The notes under the pieces are model-generated. The model saw only the letters and a list, made by a program, of their open reading frames with translations. It made no database searches and was not told the origin of the DNA. This document shows, one piece after another, positions 1 through 9,156 of a DNA stretch of 64,000 bases (the stretch's first letter is position 1; the number at the start of each line of letters is the position of its first letter). The position numbers and the translations under genes were made by a program. Origin of the DNA: Geomobilibacter sp964432205 (GTDB lineage: Bacteria > Desulfobacterota > Desulfuromonadia > Geobacterales > DSM-12255); contig CAYSMK010000006.1 in NCBI GenBank assembly GCA_964432205.1, positions 114,424-178,423 of the forward strand, written 5' to 3'.

Positions 1-86
1 ATCTTGTCACCTCCGCGTTAAATGTCGACACCATAGACTACAGAGTAATCCATCATCGCCGTTTGTCCATCCTCCTTAAACGCAAG

Positions 87-118
87 AAGAGGGACAAGCC
101 TCATGGGCTGTCCCTCTT
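87..118. terminator. Bidirectional intrinsic terminator
   Basis: An imperfect hairpin (arms AAGAGGGACA and TGTCCCTCTT, extended inward by AGCC/GGCT around a bulged A) lies just past the stop of the minus-strand helicase gene. Runs of A/T on both sides suit termination in either direction. The 86 bases to its left hold no gene I can support. A Shine-Dalgarno-like GAGGTG at 8-13, read on the minus strand, suggests that another gene starts just outside the window. Confidence 0.7.
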
Positions 119-142
119 TCGATCCCTGCGCTAAGATCCCTG

Positions 143-1480
143 CTACCTGCCGCGGCGTGCCTGATTGCCGCGGGTCTGAGCTGCGGTGGTTCTCGCCTGC
201 TCAGGTTGCCTGAACGGACGTCCTGCGGTCGTGTGCTTAGCTGCTCCAGCCGGCGCAGCCCCCCCATGGACCGAGGGCTTCTTCGGCCCGGCCGACGACC
301 GCCCCTGCCCCTGCTCACGCGGCGGGCGGGCAAACTCGGTGTCTTTTCTGGGTGCCGGCACCGCGTAGTCGAACCCGTCCACTTTCCGCCGCTCCAGCGT
401 GGCATTGAGCGTCTTCTCGATGGTCCGCACCATGGCGCTGTCTTCGCCGGTCACCAGGGTGAAGGCATCACCGCTCCTGGCAGCCCGGCCGGTCCGGCCG
501 ATCCGGTGAATGTAGGCCTCGGGAGTGTCGGGAATGTCGTAGTTGATCACGTGGGAGATCTGGGACACGTCGATCCCCCGCGCCGCGATATCGGTCGCCA
601 CCAGGATCTGGAAGGTGCCGTCGCGGAACCCGTCCAGAGCAGCCTGACGACGGTTCTGGGAGAGGTTCCCCTGCAGGGATGCCGCCCGGTAGCCTGCCTT
701 CTCCAGCTGCTCCCCGAGCCGCTTGGCCCGGTGCTTGGTGCGGGTGAAGATCAGCACCGACTCGGTGTCGGTGTGGCGCAGGAGCTCCAGGAGCAGCGGC
801 GTCTTCAGGTGCTGCTCCACCGGGTAAAGGGCGTGGGTGACCGTCACCGGCGGGGCAACTGATCCGACCTGCACCGTTACCGGATCGATCAGGATATCCT
901 GGGCCAGCCGCCGGATTTCGGCAGGCATGGTGGCCGAGAACAGGAGTGTCTGGCGCTTCTTCGGCAGATGGCCGAGAATCCGCCGGATATCCGGGAAAAA
1001 TCCCATGTCGAACATCTGGTCCGCCTCGTCCAGCACCAGCACCTCCAGGTGGGAGAGATCGATGACCCCCTGACCGATGAGGTCGAGGAGACGGCCCGGG
1101 CAGGCAACGACGATCTCGGCGCCGCGCCGCAGCTTTTCCACCTGGGGGTTGACACCAACGCCGCCGTAGACGGTGACGCTCCTGAGCCGGGTCTGCTTAC
1201 CCAGGGTAGTAAAGGACTGGTGGATCTGTTCGGCCAGTTCCCGGGTGGGGGCGATGATCAGCGCCCGAACCCGCCCCCGCTCTTCCTGGACGAGCCGATG
1301 GAGGATGGGAAGGGCAAAGGCCGCGGTCTTGCCGGTGCCGGTCTGGGCCAGTCCCATGACATCGCGACCGGCCATGACCGTCGGGATCGACTCCTTCTGG
1401 ATGGGTGTCGGTGAGGCATACCCGGCTGCGGTAACCCCGGCAGCGACCTGGGGGTGAAACGTGAACGCTTGAAAACTCAT
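143..1480 (-). CDS. rhlE: DEAD-box ATP-dependent RNA helicase, RhlE type
   Basis: ATP-dependent RNA unwinding enzyme of the RhlE subgroup, acting in RNA turnover, ribosome assembly or cold adaptation. The 445-residue protein shows the complete motif set: Q motif (PTPIQ), Walker A (AQTGTGKT), PTRELA, DEAD, SAT, and the C-terminal HRIGRTGR motif VI. The last ~70 residues are a basic, low-complexity Arg/Gly/Pro/Ala tail, as is usual in RhlE and likely to bind RNA. The ATG at 1480 is preceded by AAGGAG at good spacing. The gene stands alone and ends at the hairpin at 87-118. Confidence 0.95.
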   Translation of the reverse strand: MSFQAFTFHPQVAAGVTAAGYASPTPIQKESIPTVMAGRDVMGLAQTGTGKTAAFALPILHRLVQEERGRVRALIIAPTRELAEQIHQSFTTLGKQTRLRSVTVYGGVGVNPQVEKLRRGAEIVVACPGRLLDLIGQGVIDLSHLEVLVLDEADQMFDMGFFPDIRRILGHLPKKRQTLLFSATMPAEIRRLAQDILIDPVTVQVGSVAPPVTVTHALYPVEQHLKTPLLLELLRHTDTESVLIFTRTKHRAKRLGEQLEKAGYRAASLQGNLSQNRRQAALDGFRDGTFQILVATDIAARGIDVSQISHVINYDIPDTPEAYIHRIGRTGRAARSGDAFTLVTGEDSAMVRTIEKTLNATLERRKVDGFDYAVPAPRKDTEFARPPREQGQGRSSAGPKKPSVHGGAAPAGAAKHTTAGRPFRQPEQARTTAAQTRGNQARRGR

Positions 1481-1511
1481 GAAACTCCTTTATTGTCTGC
1501 GCCCTTCAAAG

Positions 1512-1539
1512 AAAAAGCCCCGGAGGCGGTCCGAGGCTT
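1512..1539 (-). terminator. Terminator of cheD
   Basis: On the minus strand, a stem of about 10 bp with one mismatch (AAGCCTCGGA / TCCGGGGCTT, loop CCGCC) is followed by a run of T. It lies between cheD and rhlE and would stop read-through from cheD into the helicase gene. Confidence 0.7.
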
Positions 1540-1642
1540 ACGATGATTTCGTGTTTGTCCGGGAACAGCAGTTGTGATACGTGACCCTACCAGTTTGGGA
1601 GACATTGTGTCAAGGAGTTCCTGTGGCAGCGCCAAGCGCGCC

Positions 1643-2242
1643 TCAGAGCCAGAGCTCCACTTTCGGCATGGTCTTTTCCTGGCGTTCGATGCTCCGCAGC
1701 CAGCATTCCCTGTCCCTGCGCGCAAGCACCTTGCTCCGGTCGCTCTGCAATTTACGCACATGAACCGCAAAATCGCCATTGGAAAAATGGATCACCCGTC
1801 CGACCCTTCCTCCCAGGTCCTCGGCCACCAGCGGAATCCGTTCCTCCTCCAGGAACTCGCGGATGAACCGGATATTGACCTCGCTGACGCAGTAGAAATT
1901 CCCCACCTCCTTGGACTGGCTGAAGATAGTTGCCCCGCCGAATGCCTTGGCGCGGATGTTTTTCCGCTTGGCGCCGAGGCGCATCATGTCGTTGATCAGG
2001 AGTTCCATGGCGTAGATGCCGTACCGTCCCGCCTCGGACAGGGTATTGGGCAGTTCACGGGAATAGCGCCGGTTGCTGAGGAGAAAATGGTTCATCCCTA
2101 TGACCCGGCTGACCGGATCGTAGAGACAGGCGGCAACACATGAGCCTAGGAGCGTGGAGATGGTGACCGGCTCGGCCGATGCGTGAAATTCGCCCGGATT
2201 GAGCGATACACGCTTGAATCTGCCAAGGGTCTCAATCCTCAT
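1643..2242 (-). CDS. cheD: Chemoreceptor glutamine deamidase CheD
   Basis: CheD deamidates glutamines on methyl-accepting chemotaxis proteins and, in some bacteria, cooperates with CheC. The 199-residue protein has the family core LLGSCVAACLYD, with the catalytic Cys at about 35, followed by GMNHFLL with the catalytic His at about 52. The C-terminal ~40 residues are charged and extend beyond the minimal CheD fold. No other che gene is adjacent, so this is an orphan cheD. An MCP lies 11 kb away (13079-15085). The ATG at 2242 has only a weak ribosome binding site. Confidence 0.93.
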   Translation of the reverse strand: MRIETLGRFKRVSLNPGEFHASAEPVTISTLLGSCVAACLYDPVSRVIGMNHFLLSNRRYSRELPNTLSEAGRYGIYAMELLINDMMRLGAKRKNIRAKAFGGATIFSQSKEVGNFYCVSEVNIRFIREFLEEERIPLVAEDLGGRVGRVIHFSNGDFAVHVRKLQSDRSKVLARRDRECWLRSIERQEKTMPKVELWL

Positions 2243-2522
2243 TGTTCATCGTCCACAGCATCAAAACCCCACGAAATAGGAACGACCCGAACCCCTCACC
2301 CATCGTCATAGGCGAATATGTGAATAGTATATTATGTCACTCGACAAGCGCAACCAAGTTAAAGCGAATAAATTAAATTCATACCACCTGTCACAGAAGA
2401 CCGTTTGTCACACTTCTCCTGCCAACGCCTCCCTGACTGTTTCGGTCTACTTGAACGGCTGGCGGTCTATGTTAAGGTTAGAACAGAAACGCTAACGCGA
2501 CACCCTCTCCGAAAGACGGCAG

Positions 2523-3458
2523 ATGAAGAAGGCGTGCGACAAACAGATCATCCTGGTGGCACTGGGGGGCAATGCCCTCATCCGGCAGGGCCAGCAGGGA
2601 ACCGCTGCCGAACAGTTCGCCAACCTGCGGGCTCCGATGGAGCAGTTGGCCACGCTGGCGCGGGAGTACCGGCTCATCATCACCCACGGCAACGGCCCCC
2701 AGGTGGGGAACCTCCTCCTGCAGCAGGAGTGCTCGCCCCGGGTCCCCCCCATGCCGCTGGAGATCCTGGTGGCCCAGACCCAGGGGCAGATCGGCTACAT
2801 GATCGAGTCCACCCTGGATGCGGCCCTTGCCGGGATCGGCCTGAGAAAGCAGTTGGTCAGCCTGATCAGCTACGTGGTGGTGGATGAACACGATCCGGCG
2901 TTCGCGGCGCCGACCAAACCGATCGGTCCGGTCTACCCGGCGGAGCAGGCAGCCAGCCTCCCGTGGCCGACCATGCCGACGACCAGGGGATACCGCCGGG
3001 TGGTGGCCTCGCCGCGGCCGCTGACCGTGGTGGAAAAGGAAGAGATCCGGCAGCTGATCGCCCTGGATTTCATCATCATCTGCTGCGGGGGCGGTGGCAT
3101 CCCGGTGATCCGGGAGGGACGCACCTTTCACGGCGTTGACGCGGTCATCGACAAGGACCTGGCCAGCGCCTGCCTGGCGGCCGAGGTGGGGGTGGCCGGC
3201 CTGGTCATAGCCACCGACGTGCCCGGGGTCGCCCTTGGGTTCGGCACCCCGTCACAGCAATTCCTGTCCAGTCTCACACTGGCCGAGGCGGAACAACGGC
3301 TGGCTGCCGGCGAATTCCCGCCCGGCTCCATGGGCCCCAAGGTGGAGGCGGCCGTCGCTTTCATCAGAAACGGGGGACGGCGGGCCGTCATCTGCCATCT
3401 GAACGACATCGCCCTGGCCGTGGCAGGTGAAGCAGGAACGGAAATACTCTTAGGCTGA
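2523..3458 (+). CDS. arcC: Carbamate kinase
   Basis: Carbamate kinase interconverts carbamoyl phosphate plus ADP with carbamate plus ATP. The 311-residue length is typical. Visible amino-acid-kinase motifs are VALGGNALI at the N-terminus, THGNGPQVG near residue 57, CCGGGGIPV near 188, and DKDLAS in the nucleotide-binding half. It is the first gene of a plus-strand operon: 13 nt separate it from the aminotransferase gene, which in turn overlaps a third gene. No arginine deiminase or ornithine carbamoyltransferase gene is present, so this is not a standard arginine deiminase operon; the source of carbamoyl phosphate is unclear. Confidence 0.93.
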   Translation: MKKACDKQIILVALGGNALIRQGQQGTAAEQFANLRAPMEQLATLAREYRLIITHGNGPQVGNLLLQQECSPRVPPMPLEILVAQTQGQIGYMIESTLDAALAGIGLRKQLVSLISYVVVDEHDPAFAAPTKPIGPVYPAEQAASLPWPTMPTTRGYRRVVASPRPLTVVEKEEIRQLIALDFIIICCGGGGIPVIREGRTFHGVDAVIDKDLASACLAAEVGVAGLVIATDVPGVALGFGTPSQQFLSSLTLAEAEQRLAAGEFPPGSMGPKVEAAVAFIRNGGRRAVICHLNDIALAVAGEAGTEILLG

Positions 3459-3471
3459 AAGGACCGACACC

Positions 3472-4758
3472 ATGACCACAAATGCCGAAATCGTCGCCCG
3501 CGAGGAGCGGGTCTTCACCCCGGCCCTGCATCTCTATCACCCGCTGGCCATCGAGCATGGCGAAGGTAGCTGGGTGACGGATCGGGAAGGAAAGCGGTAC
3601 CTGGACTTCGCCACCGGGATCGCGGTCCTGAACATCGGCCACAACCATCCCCGGGTGCGGGAACGGGTGGCAGCTCAGCTGGAACGGTTCGTCCACACCG
3701 GCGGGATCTACTACAACGAGACCACCGTGGCCGCTGCCGAACTCCTCGCCTCCATCACCCCGCCCGGGCTGGACATGCTCTTCTTCAGCAACTCCGGCGC
3801 CGAGGCGGTGGATGGCGCACTGAAGCTCGCCCGCTTCGTTACCGGCCGGCAGGGGATCATCGCCTTCAGCGGCGCCTTTCACGGCCGGACCCTGGGAGCG
3901 GTGTCGGTCACCACCAGTTCGGCCCGCTACCGGTCCCGCTATCACCCCCTCATCCCCTCCATCTATCACGCCCCCTACCCCTACAGCTACCGCTGCCCCA
4001 TGCACTGCCGGCCGGAGACCTGTTCGCTGGCCTGCTTCGGGGCGCTGGAAGAGATGCTCCGGCGACTCATCACCCCCAACGAGGTGGCGGCCATCCTCAT
4101 CGAGCCGATCCTCGGCGAGGGCGGTTACGCGCCGGCACCGCCGGCATTCCTTAAGCACCTGCGCCGGCTGTGCGACGACCACGGCATCCTCCTGATCTTC
4201 GACGAGGTCCAGTCCGGCGTGGGGCGGACCGGCGACTGGTTCGCTGCCCAGCGGTACGGCATCGTGCCCGACATCATGACCGTGGCCAAGGGGATCGCCT
4301 CGGGATTCCCGCTCTCGGCAGTAGTGGCGAAGCGGCAGATCATGGAACAGTGGCCCTCCGGTGCCCATGGCACCACCTTCGGCGGCAATCCGGTCGCCTG
4401 CGCGGCAGCCATCGCCACCATCGAGACGATCCGCGACGAGGGACTCCTCCCCCGCTGCCAGCAGCTGGGAGAGCGGGCCATGGAGCGGTTGCGGGCCATG
4501 CAGGAACACCGCCCGCTGATCGGCGACGTCAGGGGGATGGGGCTGATGATCGGCGTGGAACTGGTAGAGAATGACGGCGCCCCGGCCAGTGCCGCCTGCG
4601 AACGGCTCCTTGACTGGTGCCGGGAGCATGGGTTGCTCATCATCAACTGCGGCATGGACCGGAACGTGCTCCGCCTGGTCCCGCCGCTCACCATCAGCGA
4701 CGATGAACTGGACCAGGCCCTGACCATCATCGACGAAGGGCTGGGAGCAGTGGCATGA
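3472..4758 (+). CDS. Class III aminotransferase (GabT/ArgD-like)
   Basis: PLP-dependent fold-type I class III aminotransferase of 428 residues, which would act on an omega-amino group (4-aminobutyrate, acetylornithine or a similar substrate). Family motifs are present: NSGAEAVDGALKLAR, FHGRTLGA, IFDEVQSGVGRTG with the cofactor-contacting Asp, and the Schiff-base lysine in TVAKGIASGFPL. The sequence is closest in style to 4-aminobutyrate transaminases, but the substrate cannot be fixed from sequence. It sits between carbamate kinase and a GTPase-like gene; its stop overlaps the next start by 4 nt (ATGA), which implies translational coupling. Confidence 0.88.
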   Translation: MTTNAEIVAREERVFTPALHLYHPLAIEHGEGSWVTDREGKRYLDFATGIAVLNIGHNHPRVRERVAAQLERFVHTGGIYYNETTVAAAELLASITPPGLDMLFFSNSGAEAVDGALKLARFVTGRQGIIAFSGAFHGRTLGAVSVTTSSARYRSRYHPLIPSIYHAPYPYSYRCPMHCRPETCSLACFGALEEMLRRLITPNEVAAILIEPILGEGGYAPAPPAFLKHLRRLCDDHGILLIFDEVQSGVGRTGDWFAAQRYGIVPDIMTVAKGIASGFPLSAVVAKRQIMEQWPSGAHGTTFGGNPVACAAAIATIETIRDEGLLPRCQQLGERAMERLRAMQEHRPLIGDVRGMGLMIGVELVENDGAPASAACERLLDWCREHGLLIINCGMDRNVLRLVPPLTISDDELDQALTIIDEGLGAVA

Positions 4759-6110
4759 AACCGGTGCGGGTCATCATCATGGGGGCAGCGGGGCGGGATT
4801 TCCACAACTTCGCCTGCTGCTTCCGCGACAGTCCGGCCTACCGGGTCATCGCCTTCACCGCCGCCCAGATTCCGTACATCGCGCAACGCCGCTACCCGGC
4901 CTCCCTGGCCGGGCCGCTCTACCCGCGGGGGATCCCGATCCGGCCGGAGGAGGAGCTTACCGAGCTGATCCGCCGCCACCGGGTCGACCAGGTGGTCTTC
5001 GCCTACAGCGACATCTCCCATGCGGAGCTGATGCACACCGCCTCCCGTGTCCTGGCCTGCGGAGCCGACTTCCGGTTCATCGGTCCCGGTGCCACCATGC
5101 TGAAGAGCAAGAAGCCGGTGGTCTCGGTCTGCGCCGTCAGGACCGGCTGCGGCAAGAGCCAGGTGGTCCGCTACTTCTGCGACATCCTGGTCGAGCAGGG
5201 AATCAAGCCGGTGGTGGTGCGCCACCCGATGCCGTACGGTGACCTGGCCACCCAGGCAGTCGAGCGGTTCAGCGATGATGCCGACCTGGACCGTTTCCAC
5301 TGCACCATCGAGGAACGGGAGGAATACGAACACCTGCTGGCCCACGGCGCCGTGGTCTATGCCGGAGTGGACTACCGGACCATCCTCCGCCGCGCCGAAA
5401 AGGAGGCGAGGCTCATCATCTGGGACGGCGGTAACAACGACCTCCCCTTCTTCCGGCCCGACCTGGAGATCGTGGTGGCCGATCCGCTGCGGCCCGGGCA
5501 CGAGACCTCCTGGTATCCGGGGGAGGTGAACCTGCGGCGGGCCGGGACGGTGGTAATCAACAAGGTGAATGCCGCCGAAGTAACGGCTGTCGAGGCGGTA
5601 GCGGCGGCGGTCCGCCGGGTCAACCCGGCAGCGGCCGTGGTAAGGACCGCCTCACTAGTCACGGCGGCCGAAGGGGAGCGGATCAAGGGGAAACGGGTGC
5701 TGGTGGTGGAGGACGGACCGACGGTCACCCACGGCTCCATGGCGAGCGGTGCCGGGCTGGCCGCGGCCGGGCAGTATGGCGCAGGAGAGGTCATCGACCC
5801 GCGCCCCTGGGCGGTCGGCTCGCTCAGGGAGGTCTATGGCCGCTATCCCCATCTCGGGCCGGTCCTGCCGGCCCTGGGGTATCGGCCCGAGCAGGTGAAT
5901 GAGCTGGCCGCCACCATTGCCGCCGTACCGTGCGATCTGGTCCTGGCCGCAACTCCCATCGACCTGGCCCGCCTGGTCCGGGTCGACACGCCGATCCTGC
6001 GCGTCTCCTACGCCATCGCCGAAACCGACGGCACCCCGCTGCGCGCAGCATTCCTCACACTCCTCGCCTCAAGGGGCCTGGCCGATTCGGCCGGTCGTGC
6101 CTGCATCTGA
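4755..6110 (+). CDS. Cyclic 2,3-diphosphoglycerate synthetase-like GTPase
   Basis: A 451-residue P-loop protein. The first ~120 residues form a Rossmann-like region beginning RVIIMGAAGRDFHNF. A Walker A motif follows (VRTGCGKSQ, residues ~128-136). This layout matches the family annotated as cyclic 2,3-diphosphoglycerate synthetase or GTPase, known biochemically from thermophilic methanogens. In mesophilic bacteria the true substrate is unknown. It is the last gene of the arcC-aminotransferase operon, overlapping the aminotransferase by 4 nt, so a role linked to carbamoyl phosphate or amino-nitrogen metabolism is a reasonable inference only. Confidence 0.75.
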   Translation: MKPVRVIIMGAAGRDFHNFACCFRDSPAYRVIAFTAAQIPYIAQRRYPASLAGPLYPRGIPIRPEEELTELIRRHRVDQVVFAYSDISHAELMHTASRVLACGADFRFIGPGATMLKSKKPVVSVCAVRTGCGKSQVVRYFCDILVEQGIKPVVVRHPMPYGDLATQAVERFSDDADLDRFHCTIEEREEYEHLLAHGAVVYAGVDYRTILRRAEKEARLIIWDGGNNDLPFFRPDLEIVVADPLRPGHETSWYPGEVNLRRAGTVVINKVNAAEVTAVEAVAAAVRRVNPAAAVVRTASLVTAAEGERIKGKRVLVVEDGPTVTHGSMASGAGLAAAGQYGAGEVIDPRPWAVGSLREVYGRYPHLGPVLPALGYRPEQVNELAATIAAVPCDLVLAATPIDLARLVRVDTPILRVSYAIAETDGTPLRAAFLTLLASRGLADSAGRACI

Positions 6111-6129
6111 ATCGTGTTGTGGCTGAACT

Positions 6130-8064
6130 CTAAACGATCTTGAAGATGATCATCGCCACATCGTCGGACAGGGTGAATGACGATAGTTCCCGGAAGATTT
6201 CGGCCATGATCTCTTGGGGATGGCCATCGCCCTGTTCGGCGATGACCCTGCAGAGCCGCTCGGTGCCGAACAGGACGCCGGTGGCGTCTTGTGCCTCCGT
6301 TACCCCATCGGTGTACAGGGCGAGGATGTCACCGGGGTCAACCCGGATGACCTTTTCTTCAAAACTGACATCGGTCCTTACCCCCATGAGGAGTCCATCG
6401 GCATCGAGCTCCGAGAACGCACCGTCCCCGGAGCGGTACAGAAGAGGCCTGGTGTGGCCGGCATTGGCATACGACAGCATCCGGTTGGCGGAATCCAGCC
6501 TGACATAGAACATGCTGATCTGCAATTCTGCCCGTGACAGGTCCTCGTAGAGCAGGTCATTGACCGCGGCCAGGAGTTTTCCGGGGGAACGACCGGAACT
6601 GACCTTGGCATGAAGGACACTGCGCGCCATGGTCATCAACAGGGATGAGCCGACACTGTGGCCGGTAACGTCGGCGATGACCATGTCGACAATGCCGTCT
6701 TCCAGGGGAAAGAAATCGTAGTAATCGCCTCCCACATGGGCGGCCGGCACGCAGCGGCAGGTCATGAGCAGTCCCGGTAGCGCCGACGGGCATGCCGGAA
6801 GGAACGACTGCTGGATCTCCTTGGCGATTTCCAGCTCCCGGTTGATCCGGGTATTGACCATGAGCATCTGCTCGGCCTTTTTCCGGTCCGAGATGTCACG
6901 CCCTATGGTCGACACGGCCACCACCCGTCCCTGCTCATCCCTGATGGGGGAATAGGAGAGTGACATGGAGATCAGTTCCCCGTCTTTTTTTCTGCGAACG
7001 GTTTCGAAATGTTCGACATGTTCTCCCCGCCTGATCCGTTCATGCATCCTGAGCACGTCATCGGTATAGGCATCCGGGATCAGCATCGTTATTGACCTGC
7101 CGAGCACCTCTTCCTCCGTATAACCGAAGATCTTTTCAGCGCCTCTGTTCCAGCTGGTGATGATACCATCCAGCGTCTTGCCGACAATGGCGTCATCCGA
7201 TGATTCCACGATGGCCGCCAGTCGCAGGTTCTTCTCCTCGGCCTGCTTACGTTTGGTAATGTCCGAGAAACTCCCGCGGGTGCCGATGAATGTCCCGTTG
7301 TCATCGAACACCGGCCGACAGACGTGGCTTATCCAGCCGATCTGCCCATCCGGCCGGACAATCCGCAATTCGAGGTCTCCCGATCCCGGTGCATCGGTTA
7401 CTTCATGGCGGTGATTCGACCAGAGATGCAGGTCATCCGGATGAATGAGGTCCAGGATCAGGTCGGGGTTGGCGCTGAACTCTTCGGCATCATGGCCGGT
7501 GATCTGCTTGCAGGAAGGTGACAGGTAGGTGAACTCTTCTCCCGGGCTCAGCCAGAATTCCCAGTTGTACGTATTGTCGGCGACAATCCGGTATTTGATC
7601 GCAGCCTCCCGCAACGCCTCCTCCGCCCGTTTGCGCGCGGTGATGTCGCGTCCTTCGGGAACCAGCAGGACCACTTTGCCATGCTCATCCTTCACCGGTT
7701 TGATGGAGAAGTCCACGTACATAAGCTCCCCATCCGGTTTCAGATGGGTTGCCTCGAATTGGATGAACTCGCCCTGTGCAGCGGCCTTGATCGACTCGCG
7801 GAGCCGCTCCTGCTGTTCAGGCGCATGGGTCCACCAGGGAGTTTCCCAGAAAAGCCTGCCGATCACATCGGATTCTTTGCCTTCGATGAAGCCATAGGCG
7901 GTCATATTGATCTTGAGGACCGTGCCATCGGGCTTCATCAGCCCCATCAACTGGGACGACTGATCGAAGATGACGCGCAGCAGTGCATAGCTCTCCAGGA
8001 ACGCCTCGCCGTTCTGTTCACGCTTGCTGCTGATCATTCTTTTCAAGAAATCTTTGGTGCGCAT
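6130..8064 (-). CDS. Multi-PAS sensor serine phosphatase (SpoIIE/RsbU type)
   Basis: Signal-transduction protein with three consecutive PAS/PAC modules (roughly residues 30-150, 155-275, 280-400) and a C-terminal PP2C-like SpoIIE phosphatase domain. The phosphatase shows GGDYYDF, DVTGHSVGSSL and LALYTDGVTEA, the metal-binding and core motifs. Such proteins dephosphorylate anti-sigma-factor antagonists. There is no transmembrane segment, so sensing is probably cytoplasmic. I prefer the ATG at 8064, preceded by AAGGA at 7 nt, over the upstream ATG at 8091. No partner anti-sigma factor is adjacent. It converges with the arcC operon, 19 nt apart. Confidence 0.88.
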   Translation of the reverse strand: MRTKDFLKRMISSKREQNGEAFLESYALLRVIFDQSSQLMGLMKPDGTVLKINMTAYGFIEGKESDVIGRLFWETPWWTHAPEQQERLRESIKAAAQGEFIQFEATHLKPDGELMYVDFSIKPVKDEHGKVVLLVPEGRDITARKRAEEALREAAIKYRIVADNTYNWEFWLSPGEEFTYLSPSCKQITGHDAEEFSANPDLILDLIHPDDLHLWSNHRHEVTDAPGSGDLELRIVRPDGQIGWISHVCRPVFDDNGTFIGTRGSFSDITKRKQAEEKNLRLAAIVESSDDAIVGKTLDGIITSWNRGAEKIFGYTEEEVLGRSITMLIPDAYTDDVLRMHERIRRGEHVEHFETVRRKKDGELISMSLSYSPIRDEQGRVVAVSTIGRDISDRKKAEQMLMVNTRINRELEIAKEIQQSFLPACPSALPGLLMTCRCVPAAHVGGDYYDFFPLEDGIVDMVIADVTGHSVGSSLLMTMARSVLHAKVSSGRSPGKLLAAVNDLLYEDLSRAELQISMFYVRLDSANRMLSYANAGHTRPLLYRSGDGAFSELDADGLLMGVRTDVSFEEKVIRVDPGDILALYTDGVTEAQDATGVLFGTERLCRVIAEQGDGHPQEIMAEIFRELSSFTLSDDVAMIIFKIV

Positions 8065-8338
8065 GGGACAATCCTTGGCTTGAGACGCCATGAGATGGCC
8101 TATAAATAATTATAGGTTGAAAAGGGGAGATGTCATGCCGCGGGCGAATCTCCTCGGGACTCCTTCGGTCCAGCCGTCGGTAACCGGCAGGCGACAAGGC
8201 TTACCAGCAGCCGGCCGGATCGTCGTACAGATCACCATGAATGTCCCCTCCTCACACCATGCTGATTATTCCCTGAATATCCGGCGTTGAACCGCTATTT
8301 TCAGTCACCGGCACGTCAGGCTAAGGCGGATATTGTGC

Positions 8339-8366
8339 TTGAAGATTAACAACGTTAAACTATAAT
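8339..8366 (+). promoter_or_regulatory. Sigma-70-like promoter of the copper-uptake operon
   Basis: TTGAAG at 8339-8344 and TATAAT at 8361-8366 are separated by 16 nt. This is the best promoter match in the ~425-nt divergent gap between the phosphatase gene and the Cys-rich gene. A small palindrome-like TTAACAACGTTAA (8346-8358) lies inside the spacer and could be an operator. The ~120-nt leader that follows shows no riboswitch I recognise. Confidence 0.55.
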
Positions 8367-8490
8367 CTAATTGTTCCCACTTTTGCGTATGGGCACCTTG
8401 CTAAAGGGTTGCCGGCCCGGTGACGACTTGAGCAACAATAACCGTTGGAATCACCATGACTTCCTCACTTGCTGAACGGATGAGCCCCCA

Positions 8491-8970
8491 GTGTTAATTG
8501 CCGCACGCTCGCATATAGCGCTGCTTCTCACGACGATCTACCTGGTCATCGTCACGAGTCCGCTGGCGCCGCTTGCCCTGCGTTCGCCGGTGATCGCCCA
8601 TGCCGTGACCGGGGAATGCGTCGGGAACTGCGACATCTGCGGCTGTTCGCCGGCGCAACGCGCTGACCGCACCTGTTGCTGCTGGAGAAAGAAACAGCGG
8701 CACGACCGGGAGCAAGAACGTACCGTCGCCAATTGCTGCCAGAAGAAAAGGCCTGACAGCACACCGATACTGTCCTGCGGTTGCCCCTGCGGCGGGAGCA
8801 AGATGCCCGGCTTGTGGGGCGGAGAAAAATTCGAACTGTTGCTCTATCACTTCACCGAAGGTACGACCGCACTCCACGAGGACGAGCCCTCCGCTTACCG
8901 AAATGATCGGCTGAGGGACCGTTACCGAGAACCGCCCGACCCGCCTCCAAAACTCCACTTCCCCGTGTAA
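8491..8970 (+). CDS. Cys-rich membrane-anchored or secreted protein, probably metal-related
   Basis: A 159-residue protein with an N-terminal hydrophobic segment (about residues 8-30: signal peptide or membrane anchor). A Cys-rich stretch follows, with CxxxCxxCxC, CCC, CC and CxCxC clusters in residues ~43-110, then a Pro/charged tail. I do not recognise a named family. Cys clustering next to a copper-type TonB receptor suggests metal binding or sensing, as inference. The start is a GTG at 8491 with GGATGAG upstream; an ATG at 8480 opens only a five-codon frame. It is the first gene in the operon with the receptor and tonB. Confidence 0.65.
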   Translation: MLIAARSHIALLLTTIYLVIVTSPLAPLALRSPVIAHAVTGECVGNCDICGCSPAQRADRTCCCWRKKQRHDREQERTVANCCQKKRPDSTPILSCGCPCGGSKMPGLWGGEKFELLLYHFTEGTTALHEDEPSAYRNDRLRDRYREPPDPPPKLHFPV

Positions 8971-8997
8971 CATCCGATTTCTCATCAACCATAGCCC

Positions 8998-9023
8998 ATG
9001 CAAAGGGGCCCGCCCCTTTGCAT
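8998..9023. terminator. 11-bp perfect hairpin between the Cys-rich and receptor genes
   Basis: Arms ATGCAAAGGGG and CCCCTTTGCAT flank a CCCG loop. No T tract follows, so it is either an attenuating or RNA-stabilising hairpin within the operon or a weak terminator. It would let the two genes be expressed at different levels. Confidence 0.5.
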
Positions 9024-9156
9024 CATCGCTATTCGTCTGCCCAAAGACTGTCGAGGGATGAACCATCCAACGAGAGACTGTTACGGCACGCCAATTACCC
9101 ACTCATAGAGGAGCAATAATGCGACCTATTGTCAACAACCTGATCACGCTGATGCT

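Noticed and set aside
1..80. Short minus-strand ORFs after AAGGAGG at 74-80
   Set aside because: The nearest ATG gives a five-codon frame and the next is too far from the site. Probably the leader of a gene outside the window.
3388..5501. Two overlapping minus-strand frames of 413 and 458 codons
   Set aside because: Shadows of the aminotransferase and the cPGS-like gene.
8367..8490. Cobalamin riboswitch in front of the TonB receptor operon
   Set aside because: No B12-box-like sequence or matching stem set is seen in the leader, and receptor residues point to copper.
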